Notes under the pieces: model-generated | The model's input: the letters and a program-made list of their open reading frames with translations, nothing else | The model's database searches: none | Told to the model about the DNA's origin: nothing | Made by a program: the position numbers and the translations under genes | Origin: Nocardia niwae NBRC 108934 = DSM 45340 | GTDB taxonomy: Bacteria; Actinomycetota; Actinomycetes; Mycobacteriales; Mycobacteriaceae | Assembly: GCF_001613465.1 (NCBI RefSeq) | Contig: NZ_BDCK01000024.1 | Span: 186,001 to 250,000, forward strand | Length of the DNA: 64,000 nucleotides | Reading direction: 5' to 3' | In this document: in pieces, positions 36,159 through 45,249 of the stretch | Numbering within the stretch: the stretch's first letter is position 1 | Layout: each line of letters begins with the position of its first letter

Positions 36159-36776
36159 TCAGACCGATCGGTCTGCTTCGAGCACTGCCTGGACAGCCGC
36201 TGGGGATCCGGTGGTCTCCAGCCGGACTTCCTCCCGGCCGAAGGCATGCAACACCAGCTCCGAAGGCTTGCCGGTCAGCGTGACGACCTCCGCCGACCCC
36301 GACGACACCACCGTGCGCCTGCCGTCCGGCGTCGCGAGCTCGACCGTGACCGGCGCCTTGCGATAGGCCATCTTGGCCATCTTGCGCAGCACCGACCACA
36401 GCTGGTCCTCGTCGGCGGCGGTGAGTTCGCGTGGCTGCCACCCCGGCTCGGCACGGCGCACGTCCTCGTGATGGACGAACATCTCCGACAGGTTGACCAC
36501 CGCGTCGACCGGCCGCAGCGGCGACCACCACGGCGGACCGGTGCGCACCTGTTCCAGCAGTTCGGGAAACGGCCTGCGCGCGGCCTTCGCCTGCACGCGC
36601 TCGAGATACCCCGTGAACGGCTTCAGCAGGATGCCCGGCGCGGCGTCGGGCCGACGTTCGCGAACCACCAAGTGCGCGGCCAGATCCCGCACCGTCCACG
36701 CACCACAGAGCGTGCGCGCGTCCGGACCCGCCGCCTGCATCGTTTCGACGATTCCCCGGCGTTCCCGCTGTGCCAT
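36159..36776 (-). CDS. TIGR03085-type maleylpyruvate isomerase-fold protein
   Basis: A 205-residue protein of the DinB/mycothiol-dependent maleylpyruvate isomerase N-terminal fold, subgroup TIGR03085: TLCGAWTVRDLAAHLVVRERRPDA, NLSEMFVHHEDVRRAEPGWQPREL, then a small C-terminal domain with VTLTGKPSELVLHAFGRE. The His residues in AAHLV and VHHEDVRR could bind a metal. It may be a mycothiol-dependent enzyme, but the reaction is unknown. It is upstream of ftsK on the same strand. Confidence 0.88.
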   Translation of the reverse strand: MAQRERRGIVETMQAAGPDARTLCGAWTVRDLAAHLVVRERRPDAAPGILLKPFTGYLERVQAKAARRPFPELLEQVRTGPPWWSPLRPVDAVVNLSEMFVHHEDVRRAEPGWQPRELTAADEDQLWSVLRKMAKMAYRKAPVTVELATPDGRRTVVSSGSAEVVTLTGKPSELVLHAFGREEVRLETTGSPAAVQAVLEADRSV

Positions 36777-37189
36777 AGTCACACCCCGAACATACCGACC
36801 GTCAGGCCTCGACGCCGTGCGGCACGACGTCCGCGGTCACCCGCAACCGTGGCGCCACCCGGCCCGGACCAGCACCTCTCGGGCCACGCGAGACCGGCCG
36901 CGCGATCCGAGGACGCGCCCGCTCTGCTCCACGCCGAGCCGCGGCGCAATGATGTTGCGCTTCAGGTGGATTCACCGCGAAAATCACGCGGCGGTAACCC
37001 TTGTGCACCGGTTGCGGGAGGCGCGACCGTGGGCCACACTGGGCTCTACGCCTCAACGCGCGTCCCTATCACGGTGTTCGCGGCTCCCCCTGCCGGGAAA
37101 TCTCCGGCTAGCGCAATGGGAGTCGGCTCTGTACCTTGTCACTCGGTCCATCGGGTCGTGGACCTTATGACAAGAAGGGGCAAATCCTC
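36777..37189. other. 413-base intergenic region
   Basis: This is the divergent promoter region for the TIGR03085-type gene and the DUF4189 gene. It contains the perfect inverted repeat GCGCAA-TGATG-TTGCGC at 36944-36960, a possible operator. No known riboswitch fold or coding frame stands out. Confidence 0.45.
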
Positions 37190-37570
37190 GTGAAGAAGTT
37201 TGCTACCGGTGTGGCCGCGCTCGCGGCGGTAGGTGCCTCGCTGGCTGTCAGCGCGCCCGCCGCGAACGCCTACACCAACAACTACGGCGCGATCGCGCTG
37301 TCCACCTCCACCGGTTTGATCGGGTATTCCTACGACTACCCGAACTCGGCTGCCGCACAGCAGCGCGCCGTGAGCTCCTGCGGCGCGGGCGACTGCCAGT
37401 CGGTGGTCTGGTTCCGCAACGGCTGTGGCGCCGTGGCGTACTCCAGCGGCACCGGCACATGGAGCTGGGGGTATGCCTCGTCCCGGCGCAGCGCGCAGGG
37501 CCAAGCTCTGGCGCACAACGATTCCGACGCCTACATCGTGCACTGGAACTGCACGTCCAACCACGGCTGA
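37190..37570 (+). CDS. Secreted DUF4189 protein
   Basis: A 126-residue exported protein. The signal peptide is KKFATGVAALAAVGASLAVSAPAANA with cleavage after ANA. The mature domain reads YGAIALSTSTGLIGYSYDYPNSAAAQQRAVSSC, then AGDCQSVVWFRNGCGAVAYS and a C-terminal NCTS, the DUF4189 pattern with probable disulphides. Function unknown. These proteins are abundant in nocardiae and mycobacteria. GTG 37190 has AGAAGGGG 9 bases upstream. Confidence 0.9.
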   Translation: MKKFATGVAALAAVGASLAVSAPAANAYTNNYGAIALSTSTGLIGYSYDYPNSAAAQQRAVSSCGAGDCQSVVWFRNGCGAVAYSSGTGTWSWGYASSRRSAQGQALAHNDSDAYIVHWNCTSNHG

Positions 37571-37599
37571 TGCCCGGACTTCGAGTCGAAGGAAACAAC

Positions 37600-38157
37600 G
37601 TGAAGCACCGCACTTTCCGGACCACCGTGGCCGTCGTTCTCACCGCGCTGGCCTGCTCGCTGAGCGCCTGCGCCTCCAACGACGACTCCTCGTCCCCGAG
37701 CACCAGCGCCAACCCCAGCCACGCGGCGGGTGAGTTGGAGGGCGGCACGGACAAGGGTGACAAGGAGGCCGGCTCGGCGCCGACCACGCCGTCCTCCCCC
37801 GCCCTGGCCAAGCCCTCCGTGCAGCAGCTGAACGAGCGGCTGCAGAAGGCGTTCGATCCGAACGTGCCGAACGCGGAGAAGATCAGCTGGATCCAGGCCG
37901 CCGAGCAGGATCCCTACCTGGTCGCCAACCTCGTCGACGCCGCGAAGAAGCAGAAGGTCACCGTCGAGGTCACCAACGTGGGCGACCCGAAGGACGGCAA
38001 GCTCAAGGCCGACGCCAAGGTCACCATCGACGGCACGCCGGTGGACGACGCGTTCATCCAGTTCGTGTCCGAGGGCGGCCAGTGGAAGGTCGACCACACC
38101 TTCGCCTGCAACATCGTCAAGAGCGCGAAGATCGAGTCCGCGGCCTGCCAGGAGTGA
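37600..38157 (+). CDS. Lipoprotein with MTB12/CFP-2-like domain
   Basis: A 185-residue protein with signal peptide and lipobox LSAC (Cys24). A Ser/Asn/Thr-rich linker follows, then a domain like the low-molecular-weight antigen MTB12: PSVQQLNERLQKAFDPNVPNAEKISWI, VTVEVTNVGDPKDGKLKADAKVTIDG, FVSEGGQWKVDHTFAC. Two Cys near the end may form a disulphide. It follows the DUF4189 gene by 29 bases and has AAGGAA before the GTG, so the two exported proteins are probably made together. Confidence 0.87.
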   Translation: MKHRTFRTTVAVVLTALACSLSACASNDDSSSPSTSANPSHAAGELEGGTDKGDKEAGSAPTTPSSPALAKPSVQQLNERLQKAFDPNVPNAEKISWIQAAEQDPYLVANLVDAAKKQKVTVEVTNVGDPKDGKLKADAKVTIDGTPVDDAFIQFVSEGGQWKVDHTFACNIVKSAKIESAACQE

Positions 38158-38173
38158 TCCCTACCGCGTGAAA

Positions 38174-38202
38174 AGCGCCGGGCAGCTGAGCTGCCCGGCG
38201 CT
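38174..38202. terminator. Bidirectional hairpin terminator
   Basis: A 14-bp perfect palindromic stem (AGCGCCGGGCAGCT/AGCTGCCCGGCGCT) around one base is followed on the plus strand by CTTCGTTG. It lies between the lipoprotein gene and the convergent end of rnj. Confidence 0.8.
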
Positions 38203-38219
38203 CTTCGTTGTGCGGAAGG

Positions 38220-40205
38220 TCAGACGCCGATGACGGTCGGCACGATCATCGGACGACGCCGGTAGGTATCCGCCACCCAGCGGCCCACCACGCGGCGCAC
38301 ACCCTGCGCGATCCGGTGGGTGTCGGTGACGCCCTCGCCGGCCAGCCGCAACAGTTCGGCTTCCACGAGTTCCGCCGCGTCGAGCAGCGCGGTGGGATCG
38401 TCGGAGAAACCGCGTCCGCTCAGCTCCGGTGTGCTCACCGCCTTGCCGGTGGTCTCGTCGATGGCGACGGTGATCGCGATGAAACCGCCCTCGCCGAGCA
38501 CCAGCCGGTCCGACAGCGTCGATTCCCCGACGTCGCCGACCGACAGTCCATCGACGTACACGTGGCCCACGGGCACCCGGCCGACGATCGAGGCGATGCC
38601 GTCGACCAAGTCGACCACCACGCCGTCCTCGGCCAGCACCACCCGCTCCTGCGGCACGCCCGTCGCCACCGCCAGCGCCGCGTTCGCGCGGAGATGGCGC
38701 CATTCGCCGTGCACGGGCATCGCGTTGGTCGGCCGCACCGCGTTGTACAGGTACAGCAGTTCGCCCGCCGAGGCATGCCCGGAGACGTGCACCTTGGCGT
38801 TCTGCTGGGTGATCACCGTGGCCCCGAGCCGGGCCAGGCCGTTGACCACCGCGAACACCGAGTTCTCGTTGCCGGGGATCAGCGAGGAGGCCAGCACCAC
38901 GAGGTCGTCGGGGCGGATGTTGATCTGCCGGTGGTCACCGCGCGCCATCCGCGACAGCGCCGACAGCGGCTCGCCCTGCGAACCCGTGGAGATCAGCACC
39001 AGGCGGTGGCTGGGCAGAGTGGCGGCGACGTCGAGATCCACGACGACGCCATCCGGCACGGTGAGATAACCCAGGTCCTGAGCGATCTGCATATTGCGGA
39101 CCATCGAGCGGCCGACGAAACACACTCGCCGCCCGTACTTCTGGGCCACGTCGACAACCTGCTGGATGCGGTGCACATGACTGGCGAAAGACGCGACGAT
39201 GACCCGCCCGAGCGCTTTGCCGATGACCGTGTCCAGCACGCCGCCGATCTCGCGTTCCGGCGTGACGAAGCCGGGGACCTCGGCGTTGGTGGAGTCCACC
39301 AGGAACAGGTCCACGCCCTCGTCGCCGAGGCGGGAGAATCCGGCCAGATCGGTGAGCCGCCCGTCCAGCGGAAGCTGGTCGAGCTTGATGTCACCGGTGT
39401 GCAGGACGACGCCGGCCGGCGTGCGGATGGCGACGGCGAGCGCGTCGGGAATGGAATGGTTGACCGCGAAGTACTCGCAGCCGAACGGGCCGTGCGTGGT
39501 GTGCTGCCCCTCGGTCACTTCGACCAGTTTCGGGTGCAGCCGGTGTTCCCGGCACTTCGCGGCGACCAGCGCGAGGGTGAATTTCGAGCCGACCACCGGG
39601 ATATCGGGCCGCAGCCGCAACAGGAAGGGCACCGCGCCGATGTGGTCCTCGTGGCCGTGGGTGAGCACGACGGCCACCACGTCGTCGATCCGGCCCTCGA
39701 TGGGGCGGAAGTCCGGCAGGATCAGGTCCACGCCGGGCTGCTGGTCCTCCGGGAACAGCACGCCGCAGTCGACGATCAGCAGTTTGCCGCCGTACTCGAA
39801 AACGGTCATGTTGCGGCCGATTTCGCCGATGCCGCCGAGCGCGAACACCCGCAGGCCGTTCGGGGGGAGGGCGGGTGGGGTGCCGAGCCGGTCGTGCGTG
39901 GCGCCCGGACCGGCCTGTGCCGGAGTCTCTTCGGCCCGCCGGGCGGCGGACTGCCCGCGTCCCCGGCCCGCTCGCCGGGACGACGTGTTCTGGCCCCTGC
40001 TTTCCCGTCGCGCCTGCACGGGCGCGGGCTCGGCGGCCGGGACGACGCGACCGGCCTCAGCCGTCGTGTCGCCCGGCGCCGGTTCGGGGCGCGCGGCGGT
40101 CTGCGCAGGCACAGGGGGAGTCACCGGCTCCGCCGGTGCGGCGGGGGCCGGTGCTCCCGCGGGGCGGGACGCACTGCGACGGCGCCGGGATAGGGATTCG
40201 CTCAC
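38220..40205 (-). CDS. rnj: Ribonuclease J
   Basis: RNase J is a zinc-dependent 5' exonuclease and endonuclease for RNA maturation and decay. The beta-lactamase/beta-CASP core carries LTHGHEDHIGAVPFLLR and later GHASAGELLYLYNAVRPTNAMPVHGEWRHL. At 661 residues it is about 100 longer than the mycobacterial protein because of an N-terminal Arg/Ala/Pro-rich extension. GTG 40205 overlaps the dapA stop by 4 bases, the same dapA-rnj order as Rv2753c-Rv2752c. Confidence 0.95.
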   Translation of the reverse strand: MSESLSRRRRSASRPAGAPAPAAPAEPVTPPVPAQTAARPEPAPGDTTAEAGRVVPAAEPAPVQARRESRGQNTSSRRAGRGRGQSAARRAEETPAQAGPGATHDRLGTPPALPPNGLRVFALGGIGEIGRNMTVFEYGGKLLIVDCGVLFPEDQQPGVDLILPDFRPIEGRIDDVVAVVLTHGHEDHIGAVPFLLRLRPDIPVVGSKFTLALVAAKCREHRLHPKLVEVTEGQHTTHGPFGCEYFAVNHSIPDALAVAIRTPAGVVLHTGDIKLDQLPLDGRLTDLAGFSRLGDEGVDLFLVDSTNAEVPGFVTPEREIGGVLDTVIGKALGRVIVASFASHVHRIQQVVDVAQKYGRRVCFVGRSMVRNMQIAQDLGYLTVPDGVVVDLDVAATLPSHRLVLISTGSQGEPLSALSRMARGDHRQINIRPDDLVVLASSLIPGNENSVFAVVNGLARLGATVITQQNAKVHVSGHASAGELLYLYNAVRPTNAMPVHGEWRHLRANAALAVATGVPQERVVLAEDGVVVDLVDGIASIVGRVPVGHVYVDGLSVGDVGESTLSDRLVLGEGGFIAITVAIDETTGKAVSTPELSGRGFSDDPTALLDAAELVEAELLRLAGEGVTDTHRIAQGVRRVVGRWVADTYRRRPMIVPTVIGV

Positions 40206-41110
40206 GAAAGGACTCCGACCGCTCGCAGGTCCGCGGCGAGCACTTCCAATTGCTCACCGCTCGGCATCAACTGGGGCAGCCGCGGCTCGCCGACCTCCAC
40301 GCCCAGCAGTCGCAGGCCGCCCTTGCTCATGGCGACGCCGCCGAGCCGGGCCATCGCGGCGTGCAGCGGCAACAGCGTGGTGTTGATCTGGCGGGCGCGC
40401 ACGACCTCGCCCGCCGTATACGCCTCCAGCAGCGCACGCAGCCGTTCGGGCGCGAGATGTCCGATGACGCTGATGAATCCGGCCGCGCCGACCGACAGCC
40501 AGGGCAGGTTGAGCGCGTCGTCGCCTGAATAGAACGTCAGGCCGGTGCTCGCGATGAGCTCGGCGCCCATGTTCAGATCACCCTTGGCGTCCTTGACCGC
40601 GACGATGCGCGGGTGCTCGGCGAGTTTGCGGATGGTGTCACTGGCGATCGGCACCACTGACCGCCCGGGTATGTCGTAGAGGGTGACCGGCAGGTCGGTC
40701 GCGTCCGCGACGGCGGTGAAATGCGCGATCAACCCCTCCTGGGAGGGCCGGGAGTAATACGGCGTCACCACGAGCAAACCGTGTGCACCCGCCCGCTGCG
40801 CGTTGCGCGCGAGTTCGATCGAATGGGCGGTGTCGTAGGTGCCCGCGCCCGCGATCACGGTCGCGCGCTCACCCACGGCGTCGACGACGGCGCGCAGCAG
40901 ATCGGCCTTCTCCGACTCGGTGGTGGTCGGCGATTCACCGGTGGTACCCGAGATCGCGAGCAGGTCGACGCCGCGGTCGACCAGGCGGGCCGCGAGCGCG
41001 ACCCCGGCATCGACGTCGAGCTTGCCGTCGGCGCTGAAGGGGGTCACCATCGCGACACCTACCGTGCCGGACGCACGCAGCTCCGTTGGCGTCGATTCAC
41101 CGTTCGTCAT
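40202..41110 (-). CDS. dapA: 4-hydroxy-tetrahydrodipicolinate synthase
   Basis: DapA condenses pyruvate with aspartate semialdehyde in the diaminopimelate/lysine pathway. The 302-residue protein has SGTTGESPTTTESEK, the Tyr in LLVVTPYYSRPSQEG and the Schiff-base lysine in IVAVKDAKGD. ATG 41110 (MTNGESTPTELRASGTVGVAMVTPF) fits homologues. The longer open frame upstream does not. Product flows to DapB, encoded 6 kb away in this window. Confidence 0.95.
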   Translation of the reverse strand: MTNGESTPTELRASGTVGVAMVTPFSADGKLDVDAGVALAARLVDRGVDLLAISGTTGESPTTTESEKADLLRAVVDAVGERATVIAGAGTYDTAHSIELARNAQRAGAHGLLVVTPYYSRPSQEGLIAHFTAVADATDLPVTLYDIPGRSVVPIASDTIRKLAEHPRIVAVKDAKGDLNMGAELIASTGLTFYSGDDALNLPWLSVGAAGFISVIGHLAPERLRALLEAYTAGEVVRARQINTTLLPLHAAMARLGGVAMSKGGLRLLGVEVGEPRLPQLMPSGEQLEVLAADLRAVGVLS

Positions 41111-41231
41111 GGTCAGAAAGGCTACCCGGTCCACGACACGCCCTCGACACCGTCGTCGGCGATCAGGCCGCAACAAAGACGCGAATCCATATCGGCGACT
41201 ATCCGATGATGCCATCTTGCTGCTTGCTCGA

Positions 41232-41259
41232 CGTCAATCATGGCGTCACACTGGCGTCA
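41232..41259. repeat. Three phased CGTCA repeats before the RHH gene
   Basis: CGTCA occurs at 41232, 41244 and 41255. The last two are part of identical TGGCGTCA copies, and the spacing is 11-12 bases, one DNA turn. They end at the start codon of the ribbon-helix-helix gene. Such same-face repeats fit autoregulation by an RHH protein. Confidence 0.5.
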
Positions 41260-41702
41260 TGGATTTGAACAAGTACACCAGCCGGCTGCGCGAGAACCTG
41301 ATCGCCGCCGCGGCCCTCGGCGACGAGAAGACGCAGGCCACGGCGGCCGCTCTGGCGGCGGCGACGGAAGGATCCGCCCGCCTGGTGCTGCTGGCCGCGC
41401 TGTCGGACCTCGCGGCCGAGGTCAGCGCCACACTCGGCGACCGAACCGTGCACGTGTCGGTGGACGGCACCGACGCGTCCATCGATGTGCGCAAGAGCAC
41501 GGCAGGCGACGAGTCCCCGACCTTCGAGGAGATGACCGGCGACATCAGCAGGGTCACGCTGCGACTGGTCGAACAGATGAAGGCGCGTGCGGAAGAGGCT
41601 GCCGCACAGAGCGGTCAGTCCCTGAACTCGTGGCTGTCGAGCGCCGTCCACGGCGCTTTGCGCGACCAGATGCGCGGGTACGGGCCCAAACGCGACAGCT
41701 GA
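41259..41702 (+). CDS. Ribbon-helix-helix (Arc/HicB-like) protein
   Basis: A 147-residue protein. The N-terminal 100 residues are helical with a small beta part (VHVSVDGTDASIDVRKS). The C-terminus (LVEQMKARAEEAAAQSGQSLNSWLSSAVHGALRDQM) matches RHH antitoxin-type DNA-binding ends found in HicB-like proteins. No toxin gene is adjacent, so a role as a stand-alone regulator is likelier. Phased CGTCA repeats overlap its start. Confidence 0.78.
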   Translation: MDLNKYTSRLRENLIAAAALGDEKTQATAAALAAATEGSARLVLLAALSDLAAEVSATLGDRTVHVSVDGTDASIDVRKSTAGDESPTFEEMTGDISRVTLRLVEQMKARAEEAAAQSGQSLNSWLSSAVHGALRDQMRGYGPKRDS

Positions 41703-41712
41703 CCCAGTCGCG

Positions 41713-42930
41713 CTACAGCAACGCGGCGAGATTCCCGCGATCGCCGACGGCGACCTCGTCCAGTTCGAGCCAATCGGCCATTTCGCGCAGCGCACCGGCG
41801 AGGGCATGCGCGGTGGCCGGCGTGTCGTATCCGGGTTCGGCGAAGGCGGCGGGAACCGACAACCGGCCGTTCGCGCGCTCCGCGCGCAGATCGACGCGGC
41901 CGACGAGTTCACCGTCGAGCAGGAACGGGAAAACGTAGTAGCCGTGCACCCGTTTGTGTTCGGGTGTGTAGATCTCGATGCGGTAGTGGAAGTCGAAGAT
42001 GCGCTCCGTGCGGGCGCGGAAGAAGACGAGCGGGTCGAACGGGCACAGCAGCGCGGCGCCTTCGACGCGGCGCGGGGTCGCGGCGCCCGCCCGCAGATAG
42101 GCCGGTTTCCCCCAGCCCGCCACCTCGACCGGGATCAGCTCGCCCGCGTCCACCAGATCGGCGATGGCCGGCTCGGTCTGGGCGCGCTGGAGCCGGTAGT
42201 AGTCGCGCAGGTCCGCTTCGGTGCCGATGCCGTGCGCGGTGGCGGCACGCAGCACAAGCTCACGGACGGCGTCCTGTTCGGCGACATCGCGAGACAGTAC
42301 CTCCGCGGGCAGCACCCGCTCGGTCAGGTCGTAATGCCTGGTGAACCCCACGCGGGTGGCCACAGACAGCGCACCCGCCGCGAAGAGTTGCTCGCAGATC
42401 ATCTTCGTATCGCTGAGGTTCCACCAGGACCCCTTCGGCCGCGGTTTGTCCAGCTCCAGGTGGCGCTCCACCTCACCGGCGGTGGCCGCGCCCACCGAGG
42501 TGATCACGTCCAGGATGTCCTTGCCCAGGGTCGGATTGCGCTCGACCACCTTGCGCATGCCCGACCAGCGCCCGTGCTCGTACCGCCGCATCCGCCAGCG
42601 CAGCAGCGGCCAGTCCTCCACCGGGATGAGCGCGGCCTCGTGCGCCCAGTATTCGACGAGCGCCCGCGGGCGCCGCGTGCCATCGCTCCACGCGGCCTGA
42701 TCCAGCAGCGAGCGATCGTAGGACCCGATGCGGCTGAACACCGGCGCGTAATGCGCTCGCACCACCGCCGACACCGAATCCAGTTGCAGCAACTGGGTCC
42801 GGTCGAGCACCCCGAGCACCGTCCGCCGCGTCGCGCGGCCAGGCCTGCGCATCCCGAAACCCTGCGCCGCCAATGCCGTTCGCCGTGCCGCCGCGGCACC
42901 CATCTTCCGCATAAGAGGCAACGATGCCAT
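41713..42930 (-). CDS. YcaQ/AlkX-type winged-helix DNA glycosylase
   Basis: A 405-residue protein of the winged-helix YcaQ family, which unhooks interstrand crosslinks. It carries LLQLDSVSAVVRAHYAPVFSRIGSYD, where the QLD corresponds to the catalytic QxD motif, then YWAHEAALIPVEDWPLLRWRMRR, KGSWWNLSDTKMICEQLFAAG and LCPFDPLVFFRARTERIFDFHYRIEIYTP. ATG 42930 opens the family match. It lies 14 bases after the pseudokinase gene and may be co-transcribed with the two-component set. Confidence 0.88.
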   Translation of the reverse strand: MASLPLMRKMGAAAARRTALAAQGFGMRRPGRATRRTVLGVLDRTQLLQLDSVSAVVRAHYAPVFSRIGSYDRSLLDQAAWSDGTRRPRALVEYWAHEAALIPVEDWPLLRWRMRRYEHGRWSGMRKVVERNPTLGKDILDVITSVGAATAGEVERHLELDKPRPKGSWWNLSDTKMICEQLFAAGALSVATRVGFTRHYDLTERVLPAEVLSRDVAEQDAVRELVLRAATAHGIGTEADLRDYYRLQRAQTEPAIADLVDAGELIPVEVAGWGKPAYLRAGAATPRRVEGAALLCPFDPLVFFRARTERIFDFHYRIEIYTPEHKRVHGYYVFPFLLDGELVGRVDLRAERANGRLSVPAAFAEPGYDTPATAHALAGALREMADWLELDEVAVGDRGNLAALL

Positions 42931-42944
42931 GCCCCACCGACACG

Positions 42945-43964
42945 TCAGGTCGAGACGGTGATCGCGCCGGTGGTATCGATCTCGGTGCGGCGGTCTCGGT
43001 CGGACGCGGTGGCCAGGACGGTGGCCAGGATGCGACGGCCGGTGGGGAGGATGCGGACGGTGACCGAACCGTCGTTGGCGGCGTCGAGTTCGCGAATGGC
43101 GGCGTCGATCACTTGCCTGCGCACCCGATGCGGCACGCCCGCGAAACCGCCGTCGTCGAGCAGAATCACCTCGACGCCGCGGGAACGAGCGCCACGAGCG
43201 GCGCTGCTGAGCTGATCGGTGGCCAGTTGCGGAGCGCGGAGGCCGTCGCGCAGTTCGGCTTCCAGCAGCCTGCACTGTTCCCGCTCCACGGCGGTGAGTT
43301 CCACCCCGTCGGCGATGCGTTCCAGGATCGGGCGCGCCACCGCGTCCAGGCGGGCCAGCTGACGGGTGCGCTCGGAGTTCTCTGCCGCCATCGCGGCTTC
43401 GGCGGCAGCGCGCATGGCCGCTTCCTCGCGCAGCAGCCGCAGCGAGCGCTGAGTGGGCCGCATGATCGCCGCGAACAGGGAGACCCCCGCCACCGTGGCG
43501 ACCGGCACGATCGAACCGACGACGACTCCGATCCGTAGCCCGGCCACCACACCGACGACGGCGATCACCACGCCGATGCCTGCGACGCCGAGCCAGGCGG
43601 CCGCCAACCGTCCGCGCAACACGAGCACGGCGAGTACGTACGACGCGGCGAACGCCGTCCACACCTGCTTCGACCAACCGTGTTCGACATCGAACGAGGT
43701 CAAGGTCGTGGCCAGCGGACCGGAGGCGGCGACGAACACGGTCGCGGCCCAGGGCAGTGGATCGGTCGGAACCACCAGCACGACGACACCGGCCGCCGCC
43801 AGCACGACCAGCGCCGCGACCGCGGCGGCCACCGGCGATTCCGAGAAGTTCCGGATCATGTACAGCACGATGGTGGCTTCGAGCACGACCAGGAACAGCC
43901 AAGCCGCGCGGTCGCGCAGCCCGAGCAGATCGCGCAGCCCGAATTCGGTCTCCGGCTCAGCCAT
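42945..43964 (-). CDS. Membrane kinase-like protein lacking catalytic boxes
   Basis: A 339-residue protein with about seven hydrophobic segments, a coiled coil (LLREEAAMRAAAEAAMAAENSERTRQL) and a C-terminal region laid out like a histidine-kinase core. Where the partner kinase has LIHDAVLSTLL, this one has LDAVARPIL without His. The N-box position reads IRELDAAND, with no clear ATP-binding motifs. It looks like a pseudokinase partner. Its start overlaps the active kinase gene by 8 bases. Confidence 0.75.
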   Translation of the reverse strand: MAEPETEFGLRDLLGLRDRAAWLFLVVLEATIVLYMIRNFSESPVAAAVAALVVLAAAGVVVLVVPTDPLPWAATVFVAASGPLATTLTSFDVEHGWSKQVWTAFAASYVLAVLVLRGRLAAAWLGVAGIGVVIAVVGVVAGLRIGVVVGSIVPVATVAGVSLFAAIMRPTQRSLRLLREEAAMRAAAEAAMAAENSERTRQLARLDAVARPILERIADGVELTAVEREQCRLLEAELRDGLRAPQLATDQLSSAARGARSRGVEVILLDDGGFAGVPHRVRRQVIDAAIRELDAANDGSVTVRILPTGRRILATVLATASDRDRRTEIDTTGAITVST

Positions 43965-45249
43965 TTCCGCCCCATACCAGCGTCACGGTCGTTCCCTCCC
44001 CCGGTTCGGACTCCACGAAGCCCGCGCCACCGGCGAGTTGACGCATGCGGCCCAGGATGCTCACCGAGATGCCGAGCCGATCGACGGGCACTTCGCTCAG
44101 GTCGAAACCCGCGCCGTCGTCGCGGAATACCACACGGATTCCCCCGGCGCTGATCGTCACTGTGACGGTGCGGCGCACCTCCCGCCCGGCGACGGTGGCG
44201 TGCCGCAGACTGTTGCGCACGGCCTCGGCCAGCGCGGCCGCGATCGTGCCTGCGGCGTCTACCGGCAGGTGCAGATCGTCGAATCCGGCCCAGCGCCGCG
44301 TGGTGAACCGGATGCCGGGGTTCACCTCGTGCACGGCCGAGCGGAGGAACCCGATCGCGGATTGCGCGTCCAGACGATCGGGTTCGGTTTCGGCCACCCG
44401 GCACTCATCGAGTTGTTCGAGTGTTCGTTCGGCCTGGCGGCGCAGCACCGGCGATTCGGTCCCGGCTCGCGAGGCGTCGAGCAGGGTGGACAACACCGCG
44501 TCGTGGATCAGCGCGGCGAACCGCGCGCGTTCCCGCTCCCGGGCCGCCGCGCCCGCGACCGCCGCCGCACGGCTGCTCTCGATCGCCGACTCGCGGTCCA
44601 CTCGCGCGGCCGCCGCCCTGGCATAGACCACACACCACAGGAACAGCGCGCTCAGCCCGGCCGCCCTGGCGAAATCGCCGAGCAGAGCGAGGGCGGTGGT
44701 CTCCCGCAGCACGACCAGATTCGCCAGGGCGCTGAACGCCGCGCTCACCACCAGGTAGGTCACGGCGAGCGGCGGACGCCAAGCGAGCACAGCGGCGAGA
44801 ACGCCCAGTGCCAGTACCCGGTACAGCCACACCGAAGCCGCGCCTTCGGCGTCCGGCACGGCATATGCCACGGGAACCACCGCCATCGCGCCGAGGAAAC
44901 TCACCGCCGCCGCACCGGCGACCCGTTGGATCACGCGCCGGCTCATGCCGATCGAGACCACCGCGAGCACCGGGGACAGTCCGAACGCGAGCACCACCTC
45001 CACCACTGTCCACCGGACGGGCACGAAGCGACTCTGATCGGCGATCTCGGGCAATTCGACGATCGCGGCGATCACGCCCGCGATGCCGATGGCGAACCCG
45101 AATCGCCGCAGGATGCGATCGGCGGCTCCTTCGGACGCTTTCTCCCTGGACAACGCGGCGACTCCGCGGCGCCAACGGCTCGCACGCGGCCGGTCGAGCG
45201 GGAGAGAGGACGAGTGCGACGGGGTGTCCAGCATGCTGGACGCGATCAT
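43957..45249 (-). CDS. Membrane sensor histidine kinase
   Basis: A 430-residue kinase with six to eight membrane helices (residues about 45-235). A DHp helix pair follows with the probable phospho-acceptor in FAALIHDAVLSTLL. The HATPase domain has ALAEAVRNSLRHA (N-box), VVFRDDGAGFDLSEVP (G1) and GEGTTVTLVW (G2). ATG 45249 overlaps the response-regulator stop as ATGA, so signal and output genes are coupled. The signal is unknown. Confidence 0.9.
   Translation of the reverse strand: MIASSMLDTPSHSSSLPLDRPRASRWRRGVAALSREKASEGAADRILRRFGFAIGIAGVIAAIVELPEIADQSRFVPVRWTVVEVVLAFGLSPVLAVVSIGMSRRVIQRVAGAAAVSFLGAMAVVPVAYAVPDAEGAASVWLYRVLALGVLAAVLAWRPPLAVTYLVVSAAFSALANLVVLRETTALALLGDFARAAGLSALFLWCVVYARAAAARVDRESAIESSRAAAVAGAAARERERARFAALIHDAVLSTLLDASRAGTESPVLRRQAERTLEQLDECRVAETEPDRLDAQSAIGFLRSAVHEVNPGIRFTTRRWAGFDDLHLPVDAAGTIAAALAEAVRNSLRHATVAGREVRRTVTVTISAGGIRVVFRDDGAGFDLSEVPVDRLGISVSILGRMRQLAGGAGFVESEPGEGTTVTLVWGGNG

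Noticed and set aside
36802..37056. Minus-strand frame of 84 codons upstream of the DUF4189 gene
   Set aside because: It has Arg/Ala/Pro-rich composition, no ribosome site and no domain. It covers the promoter region of the opposite gene.
41259..41702. HicAB-type toxin-antitoxin pair
   Set aside because: The C-terminus looks like a HicB-type RHH domain but no HicA or other toxin gene is adjacent on either side.
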